64,000 nucleotides of DNA from Struthio camelus. Taxonomy: Eukaryota; Chordata; Aves; Struthioniformes; Struthionidae. Position numbers and translations under genes: made by a program. The stretch lies in NCBI RefSeq assembly GCF_040807025.1, contig NC_090967.1, positions 7,968,461-8,032,460 on the forward strand, read 5' to 3'. The stretch's first letter is position 1. The number at the start of each line of letters is the position of its first letter. Shown here one piece after another: positions 38,411-49,000 of the stretch. The notes under the pieces are model-generated. The model made no database searches. It was not told the origin of the DNA and was given only the letters and a program-made list of their open reading frames with translations.

Positions 38411-40444
38411 ACCATTATTTCTTGCTTCCCTAGTCTTTGGTAATATACCTCAGGACATGGATTCACATACGGTAAAGGGAAGACAATCTGCCTTCAACAC
38501 CATGAGTTTTTAAATAATGTAATGAATCTATGACGATGTGGGTGTGTGTGGCTTTACCTGCATTTGAGACAGAGGTGGGACTGATGCATTTTGCAATTTG
38601 TATGTGACTTGCTACCAGGTGTCATTTACGTCCATTAACTAGTAAAGGGTTGCTTTATTTTTTTTTTCCACTCCGTTCTCAGGGTTCCAGCAGTTGCTTT
38701 GGGCTCAGTAAGCTGCCTGAAGACAGTGCCCAGGGAGCAGGTTACACATGGCGTATGATCCCTTGGACTGCTCTGTGGGGGGGGGTGGGAGGGGCTGCCC
38801 AGCACCCTCCATGAGTCTTTCAGTGTGGCTGGGAGTTGCTCTGTGTGGCGTTTGGGGAGCTCCAAGCCCCCCTGAGTGGCCTTTTGGATGTCCCAGAGTG
38901 GACTGTGCTTTTTGGGATGCCTCAAGACCCCCATGTGGCTTTTGGGATGCCCTGTGTGGCTATCAGGTCCCCCCAGGGGCCCTCCTCATCCTTTCCAGAA
39001 TGCCCTGGAATGCCCTGTCCCACAAGGGCTGTCGGCTGCGGCAGCCTCCCTGCTGCTGCCCCCCATGCTTGGGGCGTGGGACTGTGCCGTGGGAGCTGCG
39101 CTGGAGAGGGAGCCCGGGGGCCCTGGGTGAGGGGGGCTGCGCTGAAGGTGGGGGGATCCCGGGGAAGCTTCAGGGAGGGTCCATCTGGGGGTGGTTCGGA
39201 TTCGTACCGGATCGGTTTGGGGATGGGGGGGTGCGGGGACAGTGTCGGAGCAGATCGGGGCCTGTCGCGGGGTGCCGGGGAGCCCCGGCCCCTGTTCCTT
39301 TTCCAGGAACGGCTCAGGTGAGTGGATTGGTGACAGATGTTGTCGGGCTGGTAAGCACTGCCTGGCAGAATAGTAATTTTGTTGTTTTGGTTTTCCGGGC
39401 GTCATGGGTGTCCCTATGGCCATGATATCAGAGTCTGCAATCGGAGTAGGGCAGGTGAATGGAGTGACGCATCACTTTGGCTTTGGGGGAGGGTGTTCTT
39501 GCAGGAAAGGTTGGTATTGATGGGCATGCAGGTGACTGCTTGTGGCCTGGTTTTGCAGGTGATGAAGGCGAATGTGGCAACTGAAGGAACATCAGAGAGG
39601 ATGTACCTGCCATTGAGGATGGCTCTTGAGAACAGATGGTGACCCACAGCACTGCAAAAGCTAAGCTGAGGGGCAGAGAGTGTTAGTGTGTTTTGGAGGC
39701 AAAGGTGGAGAGGTCTGGAAGTCAGTGTAGTGTGGAGGGCTGTTCAGGAGGAGTCCTGTGTGTGAGGTAGAGGCAACGGGGTGTGTATGGCAGGACGGGA
39801 GAGTGTCCTTGGTAGGGCAACTGCACAGCATCTGTGTTATTTTGTAGTCTGTGTAGTGCATTTTGTAGCTATCCTATACTTTTCTCAGGTCTTAATGTTC
39901 CTCTTGTTCTTTGTGTTCATGGAACACGGCCCACACTTTGCAGCACTAGTGCGGTAGCTATCCATAGGCTTTTGATTGGCCTGAGTCATGAGCATAGCGC
40001 CAGTGGTGCACATCTCATCATGTGCAACCTGCTAAAAGGGTTAGTCTGTCATGCTGGATTTGCATCAAAGCTGTCTGTGGCTGGTCATGTTTTTGGTGAT
40101 TATCAAGGCCTTGTCGGATGCTCATCTTCTGAGGCTGCTCTTCTGTGTCTTCCCAGTGTCCTTAAAGGGTTTTCTTCCCTGCGTCATTATGGTAACAGGT
40201 TTTTCTGGCAAGCCTCTTCTTTCTCAATCCTCCTGGCTTTGTCAGCTACTTTCTGTCACTGGCTGTGGCATTTGATTCTTTTCTGGGCTTCTCCAGAGCA
40301 TCTGAGCCATGCAGTTGTGCCATCGTAAAATGCTGCCAGCCAGAAAGCCTCTATGTGCAGGAATAGCTCTTGTGTAGAACGTGTTTTGTGTCTAATGTTT
40401 TGTGTGTGTCTGGGATTGGAGCTGCTCAGGTTTGTACGTGCCTG
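38411..40444. other. Intergenic region, no supported gene; GC-rich block at 38.9-39.4 kb
   Basis: From about 38,826 to 38,975 there is a degenerate repeat of TGTGGCTTTTGGGATGCC-like segments spaced about 30-35 bp. From 39,000 to 39,330 the sequence is GC- and CpG-rich, ending in TTTTCCAG, 11 bases, then CAG/GTGAGT, which resembles an acceptor and a strong donor. A further TTTTGCAG occurs at about 39,558. Open frames here lack recognisable domains. A non-coding transcript is possible but not demonstrated. Confidence 0.45.
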
Positions 40445-40905
40445 TGTCGGGCTCGCACTGGGCTTATAGGGGCTTCTGCTGGGCTCTACAGGCTCATACA
40501 GGCCTGTGCTGGTGTCTAGGGGCTCATAGGAGCGTGTGTCAGGCTTTTAGGGGCCTGTGCCGAACTCTACAGGCTCGTATGGGCTCGTGCTGGGCTCTAC
40601 GGGCTTGTATGTGCCCATACTGTGCTCTGCTGGCTCATACAGGCTTGTGCCAGGCTATATGGGCTCCTATGGGCCTGGCCCCTATGGGCTCGTACGCGCC
40701 CATGCCGACCCCTACAGGCTGCTATGAGCCTGGGGTCTATAGGCACGTACAGGCCTGTGCCAGCCCCTATGGGCTGGTTCATGCCTGTGCTGGCCCCTAT
40801 GGGCTTGTATGGGCTCATGACCAGCTCTACTGGCTCATATGGACTTGCCCTACAGGCTACCATGTGCCTGCGCCGAGCCCTGCAGGCTCCCATGTGCCGT
40901 CCAAG
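40445..40905. repeat. Degenerate ~30-bp minisatellite, about 15 units
   Basis: Consecutive units read roughly CTCTACGGGCTYGTATGGGC followed by CTGTGCTGGG; clear unit starts (TATGGGCTC, TACAGGCTC, TATAGGCAC) recur every 23-30 bases. Units differ from each other by 20-40%. The resulting open frame rich in Trp, Leu and Gly is a by-product. Confidence 0.75.
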
Positions 40906-42020
40906 TGGAAAGGTAGAAACAGCTGGCCTTTACAAAATTATTCCTCTAGTTTTTGTATGAAACTAATATTAATTTAGCTCCCTTGCCAAGGGAGAAGAGA
41001 GGTAAATCCCCTGGTACTGTTTCAGCCTATTGGATGTGCTGCAGTGCATCATTCAGGTTTGTGAACTGAATGTGAGGTGGTTACGGGTTCTGTCTGTCTC
41101 AGAGGCTGTTATTTCCAGTTGTCATTTGTGCTCTTTGAAAAAAACTTTTCATCTTTTTATGTGGACATTTGTCTTAACTGTTTTACTGTGATAACTGTGT
41201 TGTCACAGTGCATGACCTCCCTCATGTGGTGCTTGTTTGTATACAGAGGCTCTCCCATATGCTCTTGCTTTTTTTTTTTTTTCTTAAACAAAGTAAAGGA
41301 AACACCTTTATTGAGCAATCAATAGCCCAGTGTTCCAGTCATGCCAAGACAGGAAGAGGAGGACTAGCTACTGAGATTCCCTAGAGAACGGAGAAAGAGG
41401 AAGAGAATCCTGATAGGAGGATTAGCACTACCTCAAGATCATTACATGGGCACTGTAATTGAGGAAACAGCAAGCTAATAGAAGAAAGAGTAAAGCTTTG
41501 TGTGAAATAAAGGGTCCTTCCCATCAATCCTGAGTAAGAGGGTTGCATTTCTTATAGTGGTGTATCCATAACTTTTCTGGTAGCAGCAGACCGCAATGGG
41601 AGGTTCTGGAAAGGAGTCAGGAGCAGAGCTGGAACAAGAGAATGAGGCTTTTTTCTCTAACCAGATGGAAGCAGCTGTAAGCATGCTTGCCATAAAACAA
41701 TGAGGACAAGGCACACCCTGGCTGGGGACCTTGCCCTGGGCCCTGACTGCGGGCACCCGGTCCGCCCTGCTGCCTGAGGCCTGCTCCACCTGCTCGCCTG
41801 CTAGGCCCTGGGGGCCGCTGCCACCCCTCGGTGCTGCTGTGCCCCAGTGCTGCATCGCCGCTGGGACACGGGGTGCTCGTGAGGTCCCCACCGTTGTTTC
41901 CTCCTGCAGGACGCAGGTGCCCAGCGGGGAGGGTACGAAAGCATCGGGGAGGCCCAAAAGGAGGGGTGGGGGGGGTTCGGGGAGCTGCCATCGCTCCACA
42001 TGGCCACCAGCCGGCTAGCA
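40906..42020. other. Intergenic region between two minisatellites, no supported gene
   Basis: The part to about 41,700 is AT-balanced unique-looking sequence with a T run at 41,271-41,283. From 41,700 it becomes GC-rich. I found no exon with convincing splice sites and homology. A moderately repetitive retroelement remnant around 41,300-41,700 cannot be excluded but none was recognised. Confidence 0.5.
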
Positions 42021-43090
42021 CATGCGCACGGGGGCGCCGTCCTCGCTGCTGACCGCGAGTGGGGGCGGCCCCACACCGCAGCCAGCGGGTCGCGCATGTG
42101 CACAGCGGCCGACCGGCTCGCTGCTGCCCTCGGGTGGTGACACAGCAGCGCTGCAGCCGGTCAGCTCAGGCACTAGCAGCACTGCTCTGCTCCCCGCTGT
42201 CCTGGGAACTACAAACCAGTACTGCAGCCCGGCGATTAACGCATGCGCAGTGCCCCATCTGTGCTCAATGCTGCCCTCAGGTTAAGGCCCACCCCCCATA
42301 CGGCACCCAGCGAGGGCGCACAGGGCTTTTCCCGTGCTCACCGCTGCCCTCGGGTGTACTGCACCCAGCAGGGAGGGGACGCATGCGCAGTGGTTCCACG
42401 GTGCTCACTGCTGCCCTCTGGTGTCGAAAGAGCATTACGGCGGCCAGCAGGCTCGCGCATGCGCACTAACTTCATCGTGCTCGCTGCTGCCCTCGGGTGT
42501 CGATAAAAGAGTACTCCAGCCAGGGGGAGAGCGCATGCGCTGTGATTCCACAATGCTCACTGCTGCCCTCGGGTGACAGTAAACCAGTACTACAGTCAGA
42601 AGGCGCGCATGCGCAGCTTGGCATACTGCTCTCTGCTGCCCTCGCCTGATTACAATCCAGCACTGCAGCGAGACAGTTAACGCATGCGCGCTTCCCGGCC
42701 TGCTCACTGCTGCCCTCGGGTGCCGACAAACCAGTACTGCAGACTGTGCGTGCGCATGCGCACTGGCGGTAACAGCTCACTGCTGCCCTCGGGTGATCTA
42801 GGACCAGTACTGCAACCAGCGGGCAGTACGCGGATGCCCAGGGGGCAATATTGCAGCCAGCCAGCTCTCGGCTTCGCAGAGCCACCGGTCTACTCACTGC
42901 TGCCCTTCAGTGATTGAAAACTAGTACTGCAGCCAGGCGATTAACGCAGGCACAGTGCCTACTCTGTGCTCAATGCTGCCCTCGGGTGGCGACACTACAG
43001 TACTGCAGCCAGCGGAGGAACGACTGCGTACCGGGGCTGATCTGCTCAGAGCTGCCCTCGGGCGATGAAATGCCAATATGGCAGCAAGAC
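42021..43090. repeat. Degenerate ~75-bp tandem repeat with NRF1-type palindromes
   Basis: Each unit has three conserved blocks in order: CTCACTGCTGCCCTCGGGTG, then ACCAGTACTGCAGCCAG, then an ACGCATGCGCAGTG-like block. The first block recurs at about 42,115, 42,265, 42,338, 42,404, 42,478, 42,555, 42,629, 42,703, 42,775, 42,894, 42,969 and 43,048, mostly 66-77 bp apart. Exact GCGCATGCGC occurs at 42,455, 42,531, 42,605 and 42,752, with near matches at 42,021, 42,092, 42,240, 42,380 and 42,681. The last unit is cut off at the start of the 81-bp satellite. Confidence 0.85.
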
Positions 43091-46000
43091 GGCTCACCCT
43101 GCGCCGCGGCCGACGCGCCAGGGCCCGGGGCGGGCGGGGGCGAGACCGCCGAGACCGCCGCGGGCCACGGCGAGCTCGGCAAGACCCGCGCCGACGCGCC
43201 AGGGCCCGCGGCGGGCGGGGGCGAGCCCGCCGAGCCCGCCGCGGGCCACGGCGAGCTCGGCGAGGCCCGCGCCGACGCGCCAGGGCCCGGGGCGGGGGGG
43301 GGCGAGCCCGCCGAGCCCGCCACGGGCCACGGCGAGCTCGGCGAGGCCCGCGCCGACGCGCCAGGGCCCGGGGCGGGCGGGGGCGAGCCCGCCGAGCCCG
43401 CCGCGGGCCACGGCGAGCTCGGCGAGACCCGCGCCGACGCGCCAGGGCCCGGGGCGGGCGGGGGCGAGCCCGCCGAGCCCGCCGCGGGCCACGGCGAGCT
43501 CGGCGAGGCCCGCGCCGACGCGCCAGGGCCCGCGGCGGGCGGGGGCGAGCCCGCCGAGCCCGCCGCGGGCCACGGCGAGCTCGGCGAGGCCCGCGCCGAC
43601 GCGCCAAGGCCCGGGGCGGGCGGGGGCGAGCCCGCCGAGCCCGCCGCGGGCCACGGCGAGCTCGGCGAGGCCCGCGCCGACGCGCCAAGGCCCGGGGCGG
43701 GCGGGGGCGAGCCCGCCGAGCCCGCCGCGGGCCACGGCGAGCTCGGCGAGGCCCGCGCCGACGCGCCAAGGCCCGGGGCGGGCGGGGGCGAGCCCGCCGA
43801 GCCCGCCGCGGGCCACGGCGAGCTCGGCGAGGCCCGCGCCGACGCGCCAGGGCCCGGGGCGGGCGGGGGCGAGCCCGCCGAGCCCGCCGCGGGCCACGGC
43901 GAGCTCGGCGAGGCCCGCGCCGACGCACCAGGGCCCGGGGCGGGCGGGGGCGAGCCCGCCGAGCCCGGCGCGGGCCACGGCGAGCTCGGCGAGGCCCGCG
44001 CCGACGCGCCAGGGCCCGCGGCGGGCGGGGGCGAGCCCGCCGAGCCCGCCGCGGGCCACGGCGAGCTCGGCGAGGCCCGCGCCGACGCGCCAGGGCCCGG
44101 GGCGGGCGGGGGCGAGCCCGCCGAGCCCGCCGCGGGCCACGGCGAGCTCGGCGAGGCCCGCGCCGACGCGCCAGGGCCCGGGGCGGGCGGGGGCGAGCCC
44201 GCCGAGCCCGCCGCGGGCCACGGCGAGCTCGGCGAGGCCCGCGCCGACGCGCCAGGGCCCGGGGCGGGCGGGGGCGAGCCCGCCGAGCCCGCCGCGGGCC
44301 ACGGCGAGCTCGGCGAGGCCCGCGCCGAGGCGCCAGGGCCCGGGGCGGGCGGGGGCGAGCCCGCCGAGCCCGCCGCGGGCCACGGCGAGCTCGGCGAGGC
44401 CCGCGCCGACGCGCCAGGGCCCGGGGCGGGCGGGGGCGAGCCCGCCGAGCCCGGCGCGGGCCACGGCGAGCTCGGCGAGGCCCGCGCCGACGCGCCAGGG
44501 CCCGGGGCGGGCGGGGGCGAGCCCGCCGAGCCCGCCGCGGGCCACGGCGAGCTCGGCGAGGCCCGCGCCGACGCGCCAGGGCCCGGGGCGGGCGGGGGCG
44601 AGCCCGCCGAGCCCGCCGCGGGCCACGGCGAGCTCGGCGAGGCCCGCGCCGAGGCGCCAGGGCCCGGGGCGGGCGGGGGCGAGCCCGCCGAGCCCGCCGC
44701 GGGCCACGGCGAGCTCGGCGAGGACCGCGCCGACGCGCCAGGGCCCGGGGCGGGCGGGGGCGAGCCCGCCGAGCCCGCCGCGGGCCACGGCGAGCTCGGC
44801 GAGACCCGCGCCGACGCGCCAGGGCCCGGGGCGGGCGGGGGCGAGCCCGCCGAGCCCGCCGCGGGCCACGGCGAGCTCGGCGAGACCCGCGCCGACGCGC
44901 CAGGGCCCGCGGCGGGCGGGGACGAGCCCGCCGAGCCCGCCGCGGGCCACGGCGAGCTCGGCGAGACCCGCGCCGACGTGCCAGGGCCCGCGGCGGGCGG
45001 GGGCGAGCCCGCCGAGCCCGCCGCGGGCCACGGCGAGCTCGGCGAGGCCCGCGCCGACGCGCCACGGCCCGGGGCGGGCGGGGGCGAGCCCGCCGAGCCC
45101 GCCGCGGGCCACGGCGAGCTCGGCGAGGCCCGCGCCGACGCGCCAGGGCCCGGGGCGGGCGGGGGAGAGCCCGCCGAGCCCGCCGCGGGCCACGGCGAGC
45201 TCGGCGAGGCCCGCGCCGACGCGCCAGGGCCCGGGGCGGGCGGGGGCGAGCCCGCCGAGCCCGCCGCGGGCCACGGCGAGCTCGGCGAGGCCCGCGCCGA
45301 CGCGCCAGGGCCCGGGGCGGGCGGGGGCGAGCCCGCCGAGCCCGGCGCGGGCCACGGCGAGCTCGGCGAGGCCCGCGCCGACGCGCCAGGGCCCGGGGCG
45401 GGCGGGGGCGAGCCCGCCGAGCCCGCCGCGGGCCACGGCGAGCTCGGCGAGGCCCGCGCCGACGCGCCAGGGCCCGGGGCGGGCGGGGGCGAGCCCGCCG
45501 AGCCCGCCGCGGGCCACGGCGAGCTCGGCGAGGCCCGCGCCGAGGCGCCAGGGCCCGGGGCGGGCGGGGGCGAGCCCGCCGAGCCCGCCGCGGGCCACGG
45601 CGAGCTCGGCGAGACCCGCGCCGACGCGCCAGGGCCCGCGGCGGGCGGGGGCGAGCCCGCCGAGCCCGCCGCGGGCCACGGCGAGCTCGGCGAGGCCCGC
45701 GCCGACGCGCCAGGGCCCGGGGCGGGCGGGGGCGAGCCCGCCGAGCCCGGCGCGGGCCACGGCCAGCTCGGCGAGGCCCGCGCCGACGCGCCAGGGCCCA
45801 GGGCGGGCGGGGGCGAGGCCGCCGAGCCCGCCGCGGGCCACGGCGAGCTGGGCGAGGCCCGCGCCGACGCGCCAGGGCCCGGGGCGGGCGGGGGCGAGCC
45901 CGCCGAGCCCCCTGCGGGCCACGGCGAGCTCGGCGAGGCCCGCGCCGACGCGCCAGGGCCCGGGGCGGGCGGGGGCGAGCCCGCCGAGCCCGCCGCGGGC

Positions 46001-49000
46001 CACGGCGAGCTCGGCGAGGCCCGCGCCGAGGCGCCAGGGCCCGGGGCGGGCGGGGGCGAGCCCGCCGAGCCCGCCGCGGGCCACGGCGAGCTCGGCGAGA
46101 CCCGCGCCGACGCGCCAGGGCCCGGGGCGGGCGGGGGCGAGCCCGCCGAGCCCGCCGCGGGCCACGGCGAGCTCGGCGAGGCCCGCGCCGAGGCGCCAGG
46201 GCCCGGGGCGGGCGGGGGCGAGCCCGCCGAGCCCGCCGCGGGCCACGGCGAGCTCGGCGAGGCCCGCGCCGACGCGCCAGGGCCCGCGGCGGGCGGGGGC
46301 GAGCCCGCCGAGCCCGCCGTGGGCCACGGCGAGCTCGGCGAGACCCGCGCCGACGCGCCAGGGCCCGCGGCGGGCGGGGGCGAGCCCGCCGAGCCCGCCG
46401 CGGGCCACGGCGAGCTCGGCGAGGCCCGCGCCGACGCGCCAGGGCCCGCGGCGGGCGGGGGCGAGCCCGCCGAGCCCGGCGCGGGCCACGGCCAGCTCGG
46501 CGAGGCCCGCGCCGACGCGCCAGGGCCCAGGGCGGGCGGGGGCGAGCCCGCCGAGCCCGCCGCGGGCCACGGCCAGCTCGGCGAGGCCCGCGCCGACGCG
46601 CCAGGGCCCGGGGCGGGCGGGGGCGAGCCCGCCGAGCCCGCCGCGGGCCACGGCGAGCTCGGCGAGGCCCGCGCCGACGCGCCAGGGCCCGGGGCGGGCG
46701 GGGGCGAGCCCGCCGAGCCCGGCGCGGGCCACGGCGAGCTCGGCGAGGCCCGCGCCGACGCGCCAGGGCCCGGGGCGGGCGGGGGCGAGCCCGCCGAGCC
46801 CGCCGCGGGCCACGGCGAGCTCGGCGAGACCCGCGCCGACGCGCCAGGGCCCGGGGCGGGCGGGGGCGAGCCCGCCGAGCCCGCCGCGGGCCACGGCGAG
46901 CTCGGCGAGGCCCGCGCCGACGCGCCAGGGCCCGGGGCGGGCGGGGGCGAGCCCGCCGAGCCCCCTGCGGGCCACGGCGAGCTCGGCGAGGCCCGCGCCG
47001 ACGCGCCAGGGCCCGGGGCGGGCGGGGGCGAGCCCGCCGAACCCGGCGCGGGCCACGGCGAGCTCGGCGAGGCCCGCGCCGACGCGCCAGGGCCCGGGGC
47101 GGGCGGGGGCGAGCCCGCCGAGCCCGCCGCGGGCCACGGCGAGCTCGGCGAGGCCCGCGCCGACGCGCCAGGGCCCGGGGCGGACGGGGGCGAGCCCGCC
47201 GAGCCCGCCGCGGGCCACGGCGAGCTCGGCGAGGCCCGCGCCGACGCGCCAGGGCCCGGGGCGGGCGGGGGCGAGCCCGCCGAGCCCGCCGCGGGCCACG
47301 GCGAGCTCGGCGAGACCCGCGCCGACGCGCCAGGGCCCGGGGCGGGCGGGGGCGAGCCCGCCGAGCCCGCCGCGGGCCACGGCGAGCTCGGCGAGACCCG
47401 CGCCGACGCGCCAGGGCCCGGGGCGGGCGGGGGCGAGCCCGCCGAGCCCGCCGCGGGCCACGGCCAGCTCGGCGAGGCCCGCGCCGACGCGCCAGGGCCC
47501 GGGGCGGGCGGGGGCGAGCCCGCCGAGCCCGCCGCGGGCCACGGCGAGCTCGGCGAGGCCCGCGCCGACGCGCCAGGGCCCGGGGCGGGCGGGGGCGAGC
47601 CCGCCGAGCCCGCCGCGGGCCACGGCGAGCTCGGCGAGGCCCGCGCCGACGCGCCAGGGCCCGGGGCGGGCGGGGGCGAGCCCGCCGAGCCCGCCGCGGG
47701 CCACGGCGAGCTCGGCGAGGCCCGCGCCGACGCGCCAGGGCCCGGGGCGGGCGGGGGCGAGCCCGCCGAGCCCGGCGCGGGCCACGGCGAGCTCGGCGAG
47801 GCCCGCGCCGACGCGCCAGGGCCCGCGGCGGGCGGGGGCGAGCCCGCCGAGCCCGCCGCGGGCCACGGCGAGCTCGGCGAGGCCCGCGCCGACGCGCCAG
47901 GGCCCGGGGCGGGCGGGGGCGAGCCCGCCGAGCCCGCCGCGGGCCACGGCGAGCTCGGCGAGGCCCGCGCCGACGCGCCAGGGCCCGGGGCGGGCGGGGG
48001 CGAGCCCGCCGAGCCCGCCGCGGGCCACGGCGAGCTCGGCGAGGCCCGCGCCGACGCGCCAGGGCCCGGGGCGGGCGGGGGCGAGCCCGCCGAGCCCGCC
48101 GCGGGCCACGGCGAGCTCGGCGAGGCCCGCGCCGACGCGCCAGGGCCCGGGGCGGGCGGGGGCGAGCCCGCCGAGCCCGCCGCGGGCCACGGCGAGCTCG
48201 GCGAGGCCCGCGCCGACGCGCCAGGGCCCGCGGCGGGCGGGGGCGAGCCCGCCGAGCCCGCCGCGGGCCACGGCGAGCTCGGCGAGGCCCGCGCCGACGC
48301 ACCAGGGCCCGGGGCGGGCGGGGGCGAGCCCGCCGAGCCCGGCGCGGGCCACGGCGAGCTCGGCGAGGCCCGCGCCGACGCGCCAGGGCCCGGGGCGGGC
48401 GGGGGCGAGCCCGCCGAGCCCGCCGCGGGCCACGGCGAGCTCGGCGAGGCCCGCGCCGACGCGCCAGGGCCCGGGGCGGGCGGGGGCGAGCCCGCCGAGC
48501 CCGCCGCGGGCCACGGCGAGCTCGGCGAGGCCCGCGCCGACGCGCCAGGGCCCGGGGCGGGCGGGGGCGAGCCCGCCGAGCCCGCCGCGGGCCACGGCGA
48601 GCTCGGCGAGGCCCGCGCCGACGCGCCAGGGCCCGGGGCGGGCGGGGGCGAGCACGCCGAGCCCGGCGCGGGCCACGGCGAGCTCGGCGAGACCCGCGCC
48701 GACGCGCCAGGGCCCGCGGCGGGCGGGGGCGAGCCCGCCGAGCCCGCCGCGGGCCACGGCGAGCTCGGCGAGACCCGCGCCGACGCGCCAGGGCCCGCGG
48801 CGGGCGGGGGCGAGGCCGCCGAGCCCGCCGCGGGCCACGGCGAGCTCGGCGAGGCCCGCGCCGACGCGCCAGGGCCCGGGGCGGGCGGGGGCGAGCCCGC
48901 CGAGCCCGGCGCGGGCCACGGCGAGCTCGGCGAGGCCCGCGCCGAGGCGCCAGGGCCCGGGGCGGGCGGGGGCGAGCCCGCCGAGCCCGCCGCGGGCCAC

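Noticed and set aside
41300..41700. Possible LTR or retroelement remnant
   Set aside because: An AATAAA-like signal is present at about 41,506 but no terminal repeats, primer-binding site or coding similarity was seen.
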